The translations under genes and the position numbers were made by a program. DNA of 64,000 nt from Tetraselmis striata (taxonomy: Eukaryota > Chlorophyta > Chlorodendrophyceae > Chlorodendrales > Chlorodendraceae): the NCBI GenBank assembly GCA_006384855.1, contig VCJN01000188.1, forward strand, positions 62,001-126,000. The letters run 5' to 3'. This document shows, piece after piece, positions 47,645 through 58,608 of this stretch; position 1 is the stretch's first letter, and the number at the start of each line of letters is the position of its first letter. Below the pieces are notes generated by a model. That model was not told where the DNA came from. It ran no database searches and saw only the letters and a list, made by a program, of their open reading frames with translations.

Positions 47645-50600
47645 TATACATATATATATATGTACGCATATCTTTACATGAGTGCCGGCGCACCCATAAG
47701 AAACCGTAATATACGCATCAAATTGGGCTTGCATGGAACCCATAGAAACATTCGTTGTAGGTCCGCTATAGCTTTGTCTAGATTTGGCCTCTGCCAGGCA
47801 GGGCGGGGTCTCACTCGCGGTGTTCGTGCTTACGACCGCGTCGGCCCCCGTACGAATAAAGAGACATGCACACAGGCACTGCGATATTCTAGCGTTCTGC
47901 CCAATCGACCCTCCTTGTGTCAACCCATTGGTGTCCTCCACAGCCACAAGTTTTGGAATCCTTCGCACTATCTATCGGGCTTCAGCTCCGTAGTGGTGTG
48001 GGTGCGTGCCGAGGGCTGGCAAGCCTCCACTCGTGATCGTTGCCATGGACGGCGCGCCTGGTCAACCGCGGTCGCGAAGCAAAGGCCGTTTTCGGGGAGT
48101 GGAGAAGCGGTGGTGTCGGGTGTGCCACTTTACGAGGAGGAGGGGGACAAGGTGGGTGAGCCAACTCCGCCCGAAGAAACTCGCCCGGCTTGCTTGTTTG
48201 ATAGGTGGAAGCTTGGCGGTGCAACAATTCGACTTTGCAACAAGCGAGAGGCCGAGTGGAGCCGTCGGGTGAGGCGGGCTCGGCCTCCGGGGGGGACTGG
48301 GGGGGGGGGGGGGGGGGGGGGGGGGATGTGTGCCAGCTCAAGGGGCCGGAGCTTGGGGGTGGCCGTCTTCGCAATCACACCATGGTCTCCCCGGCTCTGT
48401 GTTGCTCGATGCTCCCCCCCCCCCCCTCCCCCTCTCTCTCTCTCTCACACACACTCTCTCTTGCGCGCATGTGGTCATACATTCCGCAGGCAGGGCACGG
48501 CAGAGCCAGCAGAAGGGGCGGCCACCTCCCGCAGCTTCTGCTGCAGCGCCTTGCGCTGCCGCACGATGCGCTGCCTCTGCAAGCGCAGTTCGCTCTCGCC
48601 GCCGCCCGCCGCGCCGCCCAGGCCGCCTGCCGAGCTGCTGCCGCGCCCGCGCTCGCGCGCGCTCACCACCTGCGAGCGCGCCACCCGCTCAGCGCCGCCG
48701 CGCCGCCCGCGCCGTCGGCGGCGGCTACCGCTGCGGGTGCCCTTATCGTAAGCCTCAATTGGGGATCGCATGCCACCCATGACAACATTCCCTATAGCTC
48801 CGCGATTGTTCCATCCAAATTTGACCTCCGGCAACCAGGGCGGGTTCTCGCTCGCGGTGCCCATACTACCGCGGCGGCACCCGTGGCCCGTGTATGACTA
48901 CCTCAGATACTGGCCTACTGGGACTATTCCACAGGCGCCATCTCCCCCCCCCACTCCGACACCCTCTTGTCCCTCCCCCTCCGTCTTCTCGTCCAGGGCG
49001 CACCTCAACGCCGCCGGCAAACGTGGTGCGCTCGCCGCTGGCGTCGCGCCCGCGCACCAGCCGGGAGGCCCGCAGCTGCAGCTCCGCCAGCTCCACCTGC
49101 AGCCGCGCCTCCCTGCCGTGCGGCCCGGGGCGCGATCAGCGCTCGCCCTAGCCAGGCAACGCACGCGCACCAGTAGGCCGCTGAACATCGCCCTCCCCCC
49201 CCCCCCCCCCATCCGATGCATCATGCGCCATTGACTGCAAAACCCGCTGCGCAGCCTGCCGATTGAGTGAAGGTCGCGACGCGGCAAGACATAGGGCTTG
49301 CCTTCAGGGATAGAGAGGGGTCCGGCCGCCATGCAAGGCCCTGCTGCCGCGAGAGTAGACATCAGAGCGGCGCCGAGCCACACCGTCTGCGGCAGGCGAG
49401 CCAGACCAATACCTGTGGTGGTGGCCAGGCAGACGCCTTCGCAGAGGCACCCCCGGGATGTGGATATTGCGTGGTGTATAGGCGGTAATAATACAAATAT
49501 GATACACACATATATGTATGTACATGTGTATATATACAGAGTATATATATAGAGTATAAATACATCATGTATATATATGTATATATAGGTGTATATATGT
49601 ATATATACAGTATATATGCACAGCATATATGTCTTATGACATTATACGTGAGCGCTGCGGCGCCCCGAGAAGTCGCCCAAACCCCTGCATACTGTGATCT
49701 CGAACGCAGCAGGGGATGGATTGGTGGATAGATGTGGGCGTGATGGTGCATGGATACCCTTGCAGCAGGAGATCCTGCCCTGTAAGCGTGCCCGCGTCTC
49801 ATGCGTCATGATGCTCATGTGATGCTCCTCAGCGTGCGTGCTGAGGGTTCCCTGCCTCAGAACATCGGCTACGCCGGGCACTTAAGGATGACCCGAATGC
49901 GTTCGTAGGGGCTAACAAATAGGTGGGTTGCTGGCCACCGGGGCAACATTGCTACCCTCCCTCCCCCCCGGGACCCCTCTGCCTAAGGCGCAGCGGATGT
50001 TCCATGTTGGGATTATGGGTGGCGGCAGGGGCGGGCGGTGGCGGGGGTGCGCGACGGACCTCGTCAGCGCACGCGCCGCAAAGATGTTGATGATGAGCGC
50101 CACGCGATCAATGACGGTGCGCTTCCAGGCGGCTTCCAGATTACGCTGGGGGGGGGAGGGGCGGTGGTGGTGGTGGGCATGTGAGGTGGTGGGCCGGCGG
50201 GCATGTGGCGGGTAGTGAATTGGCCGGGTGGGGTGATGCGCTCACCTGCTGGACTGTGCGCCCGCCGGGGTCAGCGTCCACGCGCCGGGGGGATGGGGGA
50301 GGGGGGGGGGGGGGGGGCGGACGCGTGGCTCAGTCGCCCGCATGCCGGGAGTCTGGGGGCTATTGAGAGAAGGCAGATTCGGGTCTTCAAGGAAAACAAC
50401 ACAACCTGCCTTGTCTCCCTTTAGATGAGTTATTGCTGCCTGAGTCCTATCCCCTCCCCCCCTTACTGACTCTGGATAAGTAAGGGTGTGAGTGCCAAAT
50501 GACGGCAGCCACCAGCAGGCAGCGCGGCATCGAGCAACGGCGCGGGGGGCCCACCGCCGGAGAGCTCCGCATTCACAAAGACGCGGCCGGCGCCGACGGT

Positions 50601-51496
50601 GTCCGCCAGCGCCGCCACGCGCGCCACGCTGCCCTTGCCCAGAAACGTGGCGGAGCGCACCTGCGGCGCGAGGCGGCACTCGCGGGCGATCAGCGGCGGG
50701 GCGGGACGGGGCGAGCAGCGCCCCCGGCAGTGGCCGAAGGGACGCGGCATGTTCCTGCATGTGGTGGCCTAGCCATCGCGAGGTGATCGCGTGGCTCGTG
50801 AGGCACGGCACCGCATCAGCGCCTTGCTCAACGAGGAGCGGGGTGGGGCCTGTCGCTGCTGTTGGGGAAAATGAGCCGAGTTCGCCGGCGGCATTCCCCT
50901 CCTGATCGCCATGCTACGCCTTGCCATGCTATGCTATGCCATTTCACGTCACGCCATGCCATGCTAATCTATGCGATGTGATGCTATGCCATCCCATGCC
51001 ATGACATGCCAAGACATGTGGCTGCTTCATGAGGATCGTGGTAGAATGTGCCGCTGCTGTGGTAGTGCCTAGAGCGACGCCGTGTTCTCCCCCTCCTCCT
51101 CCTGGCCGCCTTCTTACCAGGAGGTAACGCCATGGCGTGCCCCCTGACGGCGTGGCATTGCCGCCAAGGGGGAAGGAGGGGGGGAGGGGGGCATGCCGCA
51201 CCGCGTGGCTGCCGACCGTCACGTGTGGGCACTGCTCCCCCTCCAGCGACTCCGCCAGGCGCAGCGCCTCCTGCAGCGCCGCCGGCGACCGGGGCGAGGC
51301 GCCGGGCTGCACCACCAGCAGCCGCCCCGGCGAGCCGTCCCGTGCGGCCACGCCGCCCCGCCACCGCAGCGCCGCTCCCGCCCAGGCGCCCGCCCGCCCG
51401 TGCGGGCATGTACCGCCCGGTCTGGAGGCGGCCGCCCGGGGGGCGGCCAGCCAGGGGCCGGAGTGCCACCCCAGCGCCGCCCTCGCAACGGCGCCT
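41336..51496 (-). CDS. HflX / GTPBP6-type GTPase, 5' exon uncertain
   Basis: Exons in transcript order: 51496-51223, 50660-50555, 50253-50246 (8 nt), 50145-50060, 49112-49004, 48669-48526, 46676-46578, 45357-45178, 44543-44420, 44241-44134 (GC donor), 43365-43232, 41434-41336 (TAA). Phase closes at each junction. HflX order is complete: 'GRLLVVQPG', 'TFLGKGSV', 'VFVNAELS', 'RNLEAAW', '[16 protein letters not shown]', '[11 protein letters not shown]', a GGES stretch with a helical '[19 protein letters not shown]', G1 '[10 protein letters not shown]', 'RLFATLDPL', G3 'DTVGFV', '[15 protein letters not shown]', 'HVIDASSP', G4 'NKVD'. The family binds ribosomes; GTPBP6 acts in mitochondrial ribosome recycling and biogenesis. 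An Arg/Ala-rich N-terminus fits an organelle transit peptide. The C-terminus after NKVD is short and helical. The start codon was not found. Confidence 0.85.
41435..43231. other. Last HflX intron (1.8 kb), AT-rich part
   Basis: 42180-42300 is AT-rich with interlocking 'ctaat/attag' and 'agatt/aatct' motifs. 42731-42776 shares a block with 27674-27720. No coding signal is seen. Confidence 0.5.
43546..43692 (+). repeat. Intronic interspersed repeat A, copy 4
   Basis: In HflX intron 43366-44133, antisense to the gene: 'cattcgctatagttccgcc', 'ttgacctccagcaggcgggg'. Confidence 0.8.
45713..45860 (+). repeat. Intronic interspersed repeat A, copy 5
   Basis: In HflX intron 45358-46577, antisense to the gene: 'tttgacttctgccaggcagg', 'gcgggtcctcattcgc'. 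It is followed by a C21 run at 45903. Confidence 0.85.
47714..47856 (+). repeat. Intronic interspersed repeat A, copy 6
   Basis: In HflX intron 46677-48525: 'aattgggcttgcatggaacc', 'tttggcctctgccaggcagg', 'ctcactcgcggtgttcgtgc'. It is close to the apparent family consensus. Confidence 0.88.
48748..48893 (+). repeat. Intronic interspersed repeat A, copy 7
   Basis: In HflX intron 48670-49003: 'aagcctcaattggggatcgc', 'tttgacctccggcaacc', 'ctcgctcgcggtgcccatac'. It fills nearly half of that 334-nt intron. Confidence 0.85.
50246..50253 (-). other. 8-nt micro-exon of the HflX gene
   Basis: Minus-strand TCCAGCAG sits between an AG acceptor and a GTGAGC donor. Joining 'NAELSG' (50555) to it and then to 'RNLEAAW' (50145) gives NAELSGVQQRNLE, which matches the conserved HflX junction in length and keeps frame. 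Without it the QQ before RNLE, well kept in the family, would be missing. No AG lies between it and the upstream poly-C that could allow a longer exon. Confidence 0.7.
50900..51020. repeat. Degenerate ATGCC/ATGCT repeats
   Basis: Imperfect tandem 'atgccatgct' motifs lie in the HflX intron 50661-51222. They have no coding meaning. Confidence 0.8.
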
Positions 51497-52214
51497 CTGC
51501 GGAGCGAGCAGCACGGGTAGCGGTGAGCGGGGGGCAGGGTGAGCGAGTCTAAGGGTCCCCCATCCAGCGGGCAGCGAGCACAGCCCCTGCCTGAGCGCCC
51601 GCGCCCCCCCCCCCCCCCCCCCCCCCCCACCCCCCACCCACCCACCCATGCCGGTCTGGTTGGCGCCTCTCCCTCCCTTGCCTCTGCGAGCCCATCGAGC
51701 GAGCGTACATCTGCACTTCCACATGGGATGCCTGAGCGCCCATTCCCCCCCCCCCCCCCCCCCCCCCCCCCCGGCACTTGCTGGTCTGGTTGGCGCCTCT
51801 CCCTCCCTCCCTCACCTCCTAGAGGCCAAGCACAGACGGAGCCATAGCAATGCACCGTTCCCATGGCTTGCGCGCAGCCCCATTCCGAGGCTGCTATTAC
51901 CGGGCGCGTGAGGGTGCATTGGCGCCCCTGTGGTCGTGCCCCAAAGATTGCAACTGAAGCCAAGTGTTCTTGAGCTACAGGTACCCCACGAAAAGCGCCT
52001 GGCGGAACTACGTCAGGCCTTCTCTCCCCCTCCCTCTGTCATCAGTCTCTGGGTCTTCCTTCGCCTCGCGCTGACAGCCCCCCCCTATTGCCCCCCACCC
52101 CCTTCCTCCCCGGCCTTATCTGTAAAAAGGAGTTGCGCATCAGCGCGCGGGGGATCGCGGCCAACCAGCCGCCTGAGGCTCACCTCGCAGCCGCAGCGAC
52201 GCGCGCGTAGCCGA

Positions 52215-52560
52215 TCATCCCTGTTGCTGTGCCCCGCGGGGGTTCGCCTGGCCTGGCCGGCCCTCAGAAAGCGAGACGCTGAGCCACCCGATATCCGTCG
52301 ATGTCTGTCGGTCGGCCGAGGACGACGGAACGCCGCCGGCGTCGCCGGGCGCGCTGCTCAGGCTGGACGCTTCGATGGCGGCGGCGAGAAGCGCGTTGGG
52401 CTTCGCTGGGACGGTTCTACGGACAGGTTCGCCTCGCGTGACGTCGTCTGGACGTGCGCTGCGGTGCTCCAGCGCCCTTACTACCGGGATGGCGAAGTGA
52501 AAACACTGTGCATCGCGGCGTCAGGGTGTCGGAGCGCTACTTTGCGGCTGCCGCTACGGT
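52215..52560 (-). other. Possible upstream HflX exon (transit-peptide-like)
   Basis: A minus-strand frame open for ~115 codons to TGA at 52215 reads 'PVRRTVPAKPNALLAAAIEA' then 'SSLSSAPGDAGGVPSSSADR'. It has Ser/Ala/Arg-rich, acid-poor composition as in organelle presequences. No ATG is in frame and no splice link to 51496 was proven. C runs at 51604 and 51745 lie between. Confidence 0.25.
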
Positions 52561-52574
52561 GGTGCGTCTCGTTG

Positions 52575-55345
52575 TGGTAAGGTGGTTTCGGAGCACTTTG
52601 CACGGAGGTTATTTCTCGCCCAGCGACACTCGGCGCTCGCTCAGCGATACTCGGTCCAGTACCCCGGTACCTCGCCTTAAAGAACTCCGTGAAGGCGAAC
52701 GAGGGAGTTCTTTGGGACGAAAGAACACTTCTTCCAGCGATACTACCTTGCGGTACTCTGTCCAGATTGGCGGCCCGCCCGTCGTCCGGCGCCCCAACGC
52801 GCTTGTCCGGGATTTGTTCAGCTGCCGGCGCCATCCGCGCGGCCTGACCACATAGCGCTACGACATATACCTGGTAGATTGGTAGTCGCTAGGAACAAAT
52901 GATTTCTCGTACTAGTACGGATCGGCCTGATATGCGACCGGGGGAGTCTGCCCCGACGCAAATAGGCGCGGATTGACACCCTGCACCTTCCCGGGGCGGG
53001 TATCGTCGTTCGCCGCAGCGCGCGCAAAACGGCATCGGCAGGCGCCGCACGGCCGCCGCCTATATTTGTCAACGCCGCCGCTGCGCCGCCGCCATCATAA
53101 ATGCAATGCCCCGATTTCACAGACCTCGCCTGAAGCTCCGCCGCGTGCCCAGCACTCGTGCAAGTCTAGTCGCTACTGGCGTTCAGAGCGTGTAGTAGTT
53201 ACATATTTACATTAAAACGCATCATGTTACATTACATTTTATACCATTCTTATTCATGGAAAAAGAGATGCAATATATCTACATACAGCTTAGTATGGCA
53301 CTACTGCTATATTTTTCTTGGGCCGCGTCCTGGATGGGTACATGTCCTTCACTTCCTTTTGTCCAGGTTATTATGGCACCCGCTGGTGTGCATGCCAGCC
53401 CGGCAGGGTGTTGGTTTTAATGATATGCGCCCAGCGTCGTCGGCGATGTTGCCGGCGATAAACACATCAATAGCGAACAATAATGTCTCAATAATTAGTA
53501 TTTTCATTTCACATAATACTACAGGACGGATACTGCATAAGTATGGAAACATATTGATGGTGCATTTCTCGCAGGTATCAAGGTGATTGTGCGGTGTGCA
53601 TGTTTGAGCGCAGGTCATTGGGTGATGATAGTTAATGACATAGTATATTTCAGCTGATTTTATGCATGTAGTAGTTGGAAAGCAGATCTGGAACTCAAGT
53701 CAGTGCACTTTTGAAATATTTTGCCAACCTGCTGCCCATGCGCCCGGTTAATCTTCCAGAGAACCAGGGTCGACAAATAATATTTCACACTAGATTATGC
53801 TCGGCGGGCGGTTCGGACACAGCTTGCGGTACTGAAGTGGTCAATATGATGTTTCATGGCGATATATGCTGCACTTGGCAATACTATGAGTACTAGAAAT
53901 TAGCAGCACGGGACTTACCAACAACCAAAGGTACTCAATGAAAACCGTTTGTGATTTTTGCCTCCAGTACGAGCTTCATAAAGTTGCCCTTAAGAATAGC
54001 AAAGCGGATGAAATGTATACAAACTGATGAGGTTTGCCACTGGGCACAGCTCAACAAACATTTGCCGAGCGATCGCTACAGTTTGCCATTCCATCTTCTC
54101 AGCTTTGAATGTCAGCATTATGCAGAAAAGGGCCAAAGGAAGTCTCAATATACATCACGAATTTCAAATCGTAGCTACGAATTTGTGTCAGCACCTGGAG
54201 CGGATTAAGGACAAAACATCTATATGTAAGTTATATGCGATGCACAATATATGTCTTCACAGCATGCACAGTTTGCAAGAGACTATATATGACATAACTC
54301 CGTACAAGGCCGAGTGCAAAACAAAGTAGCGGCCGCCATACCCATTACTATTGCAAACAAATGCCGTTCCGAACATTTCGAACTTGATGCGCCTTCGAAT
54401 CGTTTTGGCGGCGGGGATATGCGCTGCTGTAGTAGTATAGTGCGTGTCAGTCACAAATGTGTTGCTGTGGAGCGGAGTTTAATCAGGTTATTGTGCCCCG
54501 CGCGCCGTTACAGATAAAGGAGATCCGACCCCCGGGCTCGATCAACAGCCTATTCATCGTCTGCCCGGTGTATCATGCTCGCAAATATTTCAAATTTCGC
54601 GCCGAGTTATGCGACGCGGGGCCCCGATTTCTGCGCGTGGTTGGCGGAGCGATGGCGCCCCGTATCGAGTGCTTGAAAGTGTAATTACTACACGCTCCGA
54701 ACGCCAGTAGCGACTATATTTGCACGAGTGCTGGGCTTCCGGCGCGGGCTGTGAAATCGAGGCAGTGCATTTCTGATGGCGGCGGCGGAGCGGCGGCGAT
54801 GATAAGTATTGGCGGCGGCCGTGCGGCGCCTGCCGGTGCCGTTTTTTCGCGCGCGCTGCGGCGATACCCCGCCCCGGGAAGGCGCAGGTAGTCCCTTCGT
54901 GCCCAGTTGCGTCGGTGACTTCCCCAGTCGCATATCAAGCCGATCCCTGCCGGTACCTGGGGTACGAGTAATCATGTGTACGTAGCAACTACCACTCTAC
55001 CAGGTATATGTAGCGCCAGGGTATGTTGCAGGGTATGTGGCCCAGCCGCGGTACTCGCTACTTGTACAGGCTACAGGGTATGTGGCCCAGCCGCGCTACT
55101 CGCGCGGATGGCACTGGCAGCTGAACAAACAACCGCCAGTATCCCGGACAAGCGCGTTGGGGCGCCGGACGGCGAGCGGCGGCCAATCTGGACAAACGAC
55201 CGCCAGTATCGCTGCAAGAGTTCTTTCGTCTCAGAGAACTCCGTCGTACTCCTTCGCGAAGTTCTTTGACGCGAAAGAACTCTCGATGCGGTACCAAGGT
55301 ACCGGGCCGAGTATCGCTGAGCGAGCGCCGAGTACCCGGTACCGG
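52575..55345. mobile_element. 2.8-kb element with ~630-bp terminal inverted repeats
   Basis: 52575-53195 recurs in reverse orientation at 54688-55345. Matching blocks, outer to inner: 'ctcggcgctcgctcagcgat', 'cgttggggcgccggacg', 'accaggtatatgtagcgc', 'cgccagtagcgacta'. The 1.5-kb centre (53196-54687) is AT-richer. It holds one short coding-like frame ending at 54684 (+), with 'APLQIKEIRPPGSINSLF' and 'HARKYFKFRAELCDAGPRF', and no recognisable transposase. It is probably a non-autonomous long-TIR or foldback DNA transposon. Small indels separate the arms, so it is not brand new. Confidence 0.85.
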
Positions 55346-56404
55346 TACGGCTGGGCAGAAAGAACCCTCCAAGGGTGCAAAACATGGCTACAGGGACATA
55401 CAGGCCCTGTAGGCCCTGTAGGACATACAGGCCCCGCCATTTCCCGTTTTTGCCACCTACGCCGCTACGCGCAAGGTATCCCGTGAATATACTGGCGAGT
55501 TTCTGAGTTATCAACTTATCATACTTATACTTATAAAATGTGATGACATACCAAGCGCGCTATTCTACCCGAACTATCATCTGATCTCACCGCGCTGAGT
55601 CGAAGATGACGGACGAATTGGCGGCGTTGTATCTAGAGCAGATCGCGATTCATTGCCGCCTGTGATGCGACGACCGTCGGACCCAACACCGTCGAATTTA
55701 TCATACGTCGGACCCTTCACCGTCGAACAATCGGCACCGGGAACAACGCTCAGCTCAGGCAGGGTATACCACGGAGCTCCACACCACCTCCTCCTCCACC
55801 ACCGCTACCTGGGATCCCGTTCCAGGTCTGCCTGGATGCCCTGCTGTTCAGCGTGGTAACTTACTTGTGCCTCTTGAGGCCACAGGCCGCCGGTTCGCCG
55901 CTTGTTCCCGTGCGCACCCCATTTTGCTGTGTTCTGCTACTTCTCGAATATCCATCCCCCCCCCCCCCCCCCCCCCCCCGAGCCCCTTGCTATCGTCCCG
56001 TCGACGGAAACAGCTTTCTCTGTACGAAACCACGGCTCGAGGTGTCCACAGCAATTGGCAGGGCTGGGATACCCCTCTGCCCCTTTTCCCCCAGCGCCGA
56101 GGCTCGCCCGAACAAACTCCCCTGCGAGTACCTTTTGTATTTTATATATACATAAAATATATTATGTATATTGTATGCCGGCGTCGCGGTGCGACATCTC
56201 CCCTCCCCCACGCCATCCCACCGCACATATTATCTCCTCTCCTCTTCAAATTCTATACAGCTGCGCGCACTGCGTGCCACATCGCTGGGCGTACTTTCTT
56301 GGAGGTCGAGCACGGATAGACCACCGCTCCAGAATGTTGTACCTCCTGCACGTATCCCGGATGGCGCTTTTACCGCGCTCTAATGTTTTTCACCTGATTA
56401 ACGG

Positions 56405-56437
<33 letters not shown>

Positions 56438-56501
56438 TCCCCCCCTTGGCCCGGACCTTTGGTCGGCAGAGTTACAGGCAATCTCTTACCGTCTTTCCAC
56501 C
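55346..56501. other. Intergenic / 5' region of BTB gene
   Basis: Contains C runs at 55956-55979 and 56409-56436 and a short direct repeat 'aggccctgtaggccctgtag' near 55401. No gene is seen. The C runs may mark an upstream intron of the BTB gene (5' UTR), as elsewhere in the window. Confidence 0.4.
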
Positions 56502-57649
56502 ATGGGAAGGCCAAAGCGGCCAAGCCAGCAGCGCATTTGCCAAAGAATTGTGGACGGGCTCCAGGAACAGAAAGCGAAGAGGATGCGCACCGACCCAACG
56601 GTGAAGCCGGCTGAAACAACAGTTGTTGGTGTTCTACATGCCGTGCTTTGTGTGACCCCCGTTTCAGCAACTGTTGATGGCGATGAGGCGCTGCTGACTC
56701 CCCCCCTGGCGGCCTCCATTTACTGCACCGCATCCAGCTGGCGAACATCACCTGCATTGTCCAAGGACACGCAGGGCAGGAAATCCGAGCCCCCGCACAC
56801 GAATTGGGGGTCGTCAGCGAAGTGATTTATAACGGGTTTTGCGGGGAAGGTGTAAAGGACGCCCAGATATGGCGATTGCCGCGTTCCGTCACGCTCTTTG
56901 GCTTCAACAATGTCCACGACTTTGTGAGGTCCCCCAAGTACAAGCTGGGAACACTGCTGGAAAAGTGCAAGGGGTCGGGGCCGGCATCCGATTACACTTC
57001 TCGTATATGTGCCGCTGTGGTGGAAATCATGGAGGCGGCGGACTATTTCGTGATCGATAGCATGGTGAGCATCATTTCAGCGGAAGTCAAGCAGGGCTAC
57101 TTTTTCGACGACCTCAACCCAGCCGAGGCCTGGAGGGAGCTGCAGGCGGCCGTTTGTCATGAGAAGTATAGTTTGCTGTTTGAGGATCTCGTCAAGCTCA
57201 TGGCGAGGGACCCCAATGAATGGCTGCTCCGCTGCGAACCTGGCAGGCAGCCCTTTGCGGTGAGCCTGTCAAGCACCCAGCTGGCCGAGCTCATAGGCAG
57301 TCTTCGCAAGTACCCTGCGGAGCGGAGTCATTTCTGTCGGAGCAAAGGGCTACGCGAGATTGAATTCGAGGCTGTGATGCTGTGGATCAAACACCGCGAG
57401 GAGGGCCTCAATGGAGGCGGGGTTCCGGCCGGTGAGCTCAGCACCCTGACGGCGTTGTTCGACGCAAAGTGGCTCAGCTACGGCATGAGCGTCAGGTTCC
57501 TCAAGGAAACAGTTGTGCCGTCCGGACTGCTTCCCGCCGATACAATCAATGAAGCGGTATGGGAAATGGTGTCCGTGGCGGAGAAGGAGCTGTTCGATTT
57601 CAAGGCCAGGGTCCGCGAGTACCCTGAGGACACCGCGAGCAAACCCTGA
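56502..57649 (+). CDS. BTB/POZ (BACK-like) domain protein, two exons
   Basis: Exon 1 56502-56628 (ATG in context caccATGG) and exon 2 56688-57649 (TGA) give 362 aa, joined in phase across a 59-nt GT-AG intron. The N-terminus is basic ('MGRPKRPSQQ', 'QEQKAKRMR'), compatible with nuclear localisation. The BTB fold is suggested by 'ANITCIVQGHAGQEIRAPA' followed by 'ELGVVSEVIYNG', then 'ICAAVVEIMEAADYFVIDSM'. A BACK-like helical part follows with 'EKYSLLFEDLVKLMA'. BTB/BACK proteins commonly act as substrate adaptors for CUL3 ubiquitin ligases; no Kelch or other substrate domain is present. The acceptor for exon 2 was chosen because it alone gives an open frame into the BTB strand. The BTB call is by pattern, not strong motif. 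Confidence 0.65.
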
Positions 57650-57957
57650 GCTCATGTGAAGCTTTGTTCACTCGCACCAGTGAAACCTGTACACCGTCTC
57701 TATAACGGCCTTTCAAAGATGAACCGTTCCGGTAACCTGGTATAGCTCTTCCTATGGCGTCGTTGCAACGAGATGGAGAAAGAAAGACAGACAATGTCAA
57801 AAGGACTGCCGTTTGTAACGTAGGCTGTGACGCCACGCTGTCTTGGTAGGACTGTGGTGAAGCTAGTGTAGAGGAATGTATACATAATTCCATGTCTCCC
57901 ACTCAAAAAAACGTCATGCAATCACATGAACTGATTCACAACCGCTTCACAACCGCT
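57650..57957. other. Short intergenic region
   Basis: 3' flank of the BTB gene up to repeat B copy 4. No feature is seen. Confidence 0.5.
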
Positions 57958-58116
57958 TCTAAAGTAAAGTTTGCCGAAGCCGCCCCAGCACTTGACCTCG
58001 TGCGCCAACTGCAGTCGTAGGTCTGGCATACCCCTTAGACCATTGCCTCGTTTGAGCCCCGAAGCGCTAATGCATCAACCGGATAAACCCGGGACATGGG
58101 CCCGGTCGATATTGCC
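57958..58116 (+). repeat. Short interspersed repeat B, copy 4
   Basis: Contains 'gaagccgccccagcacttga', 'gcgccaactgcagtcgtag' and 'taatgcatcaaccggataaa'. It lacks the 'cgggacatcgg' segment near its start. Confidence 0.88.
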
Positions 58117-58608
58117 CTCAACTGGAAGAAGCATGAATTGTACTGGAGACCTCTTGTACAAGTGACCTCCGCTCCGCCCAGCGGACAGACAACGACTCAT
58201 GTTATCCCCCGCTCCCTGCCCCTCGTGGTCTCTTATTCCCCAAGCCCCTCCCCACCCCTGTGCTACTCAACAATTACTGCCTAAAAAACTCTGTAAGCTG
58301 TTAAACCACAGTACTAGCTGGTGCATGCTACAATTTGTCTGTCGTCACCGCAACACGCAACGAGTCAGAGGTCGGAGCTGCAAACTGGCGGAATAAATAC
58401 AGAGACAAAAGGTTTGCATACATCCCGCTTGTTCTGAGTATTATGGAAAATTGACTATTTTTCACACACTAACTATCCTGCTCGGCGTGTGCGCGGTTTC
58501 ATTGACTTTACGACAATCGCTGCAGCTCGGTGGACCTACTGGTTCCTATAACATGTTACGCGGCAGAACTTCAAGCGTAACACCAAATTGCTCATCGAAG
58601 ACTTGCCG

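Noticed and set aside
50944-51963. 339-codon minus-strand ORF read as one protein
   Set aside because: It runs through two G homopolymers and repeats. Only 51223-51496 matches the HflX N-terminal region.
52010-52580. Plus-strand ORF 51930-52580 as a gene
   Set aside because: Composition is Arg/Ser/Pro low complexity with no motif. The opposite strand gives the more protein-like reading.
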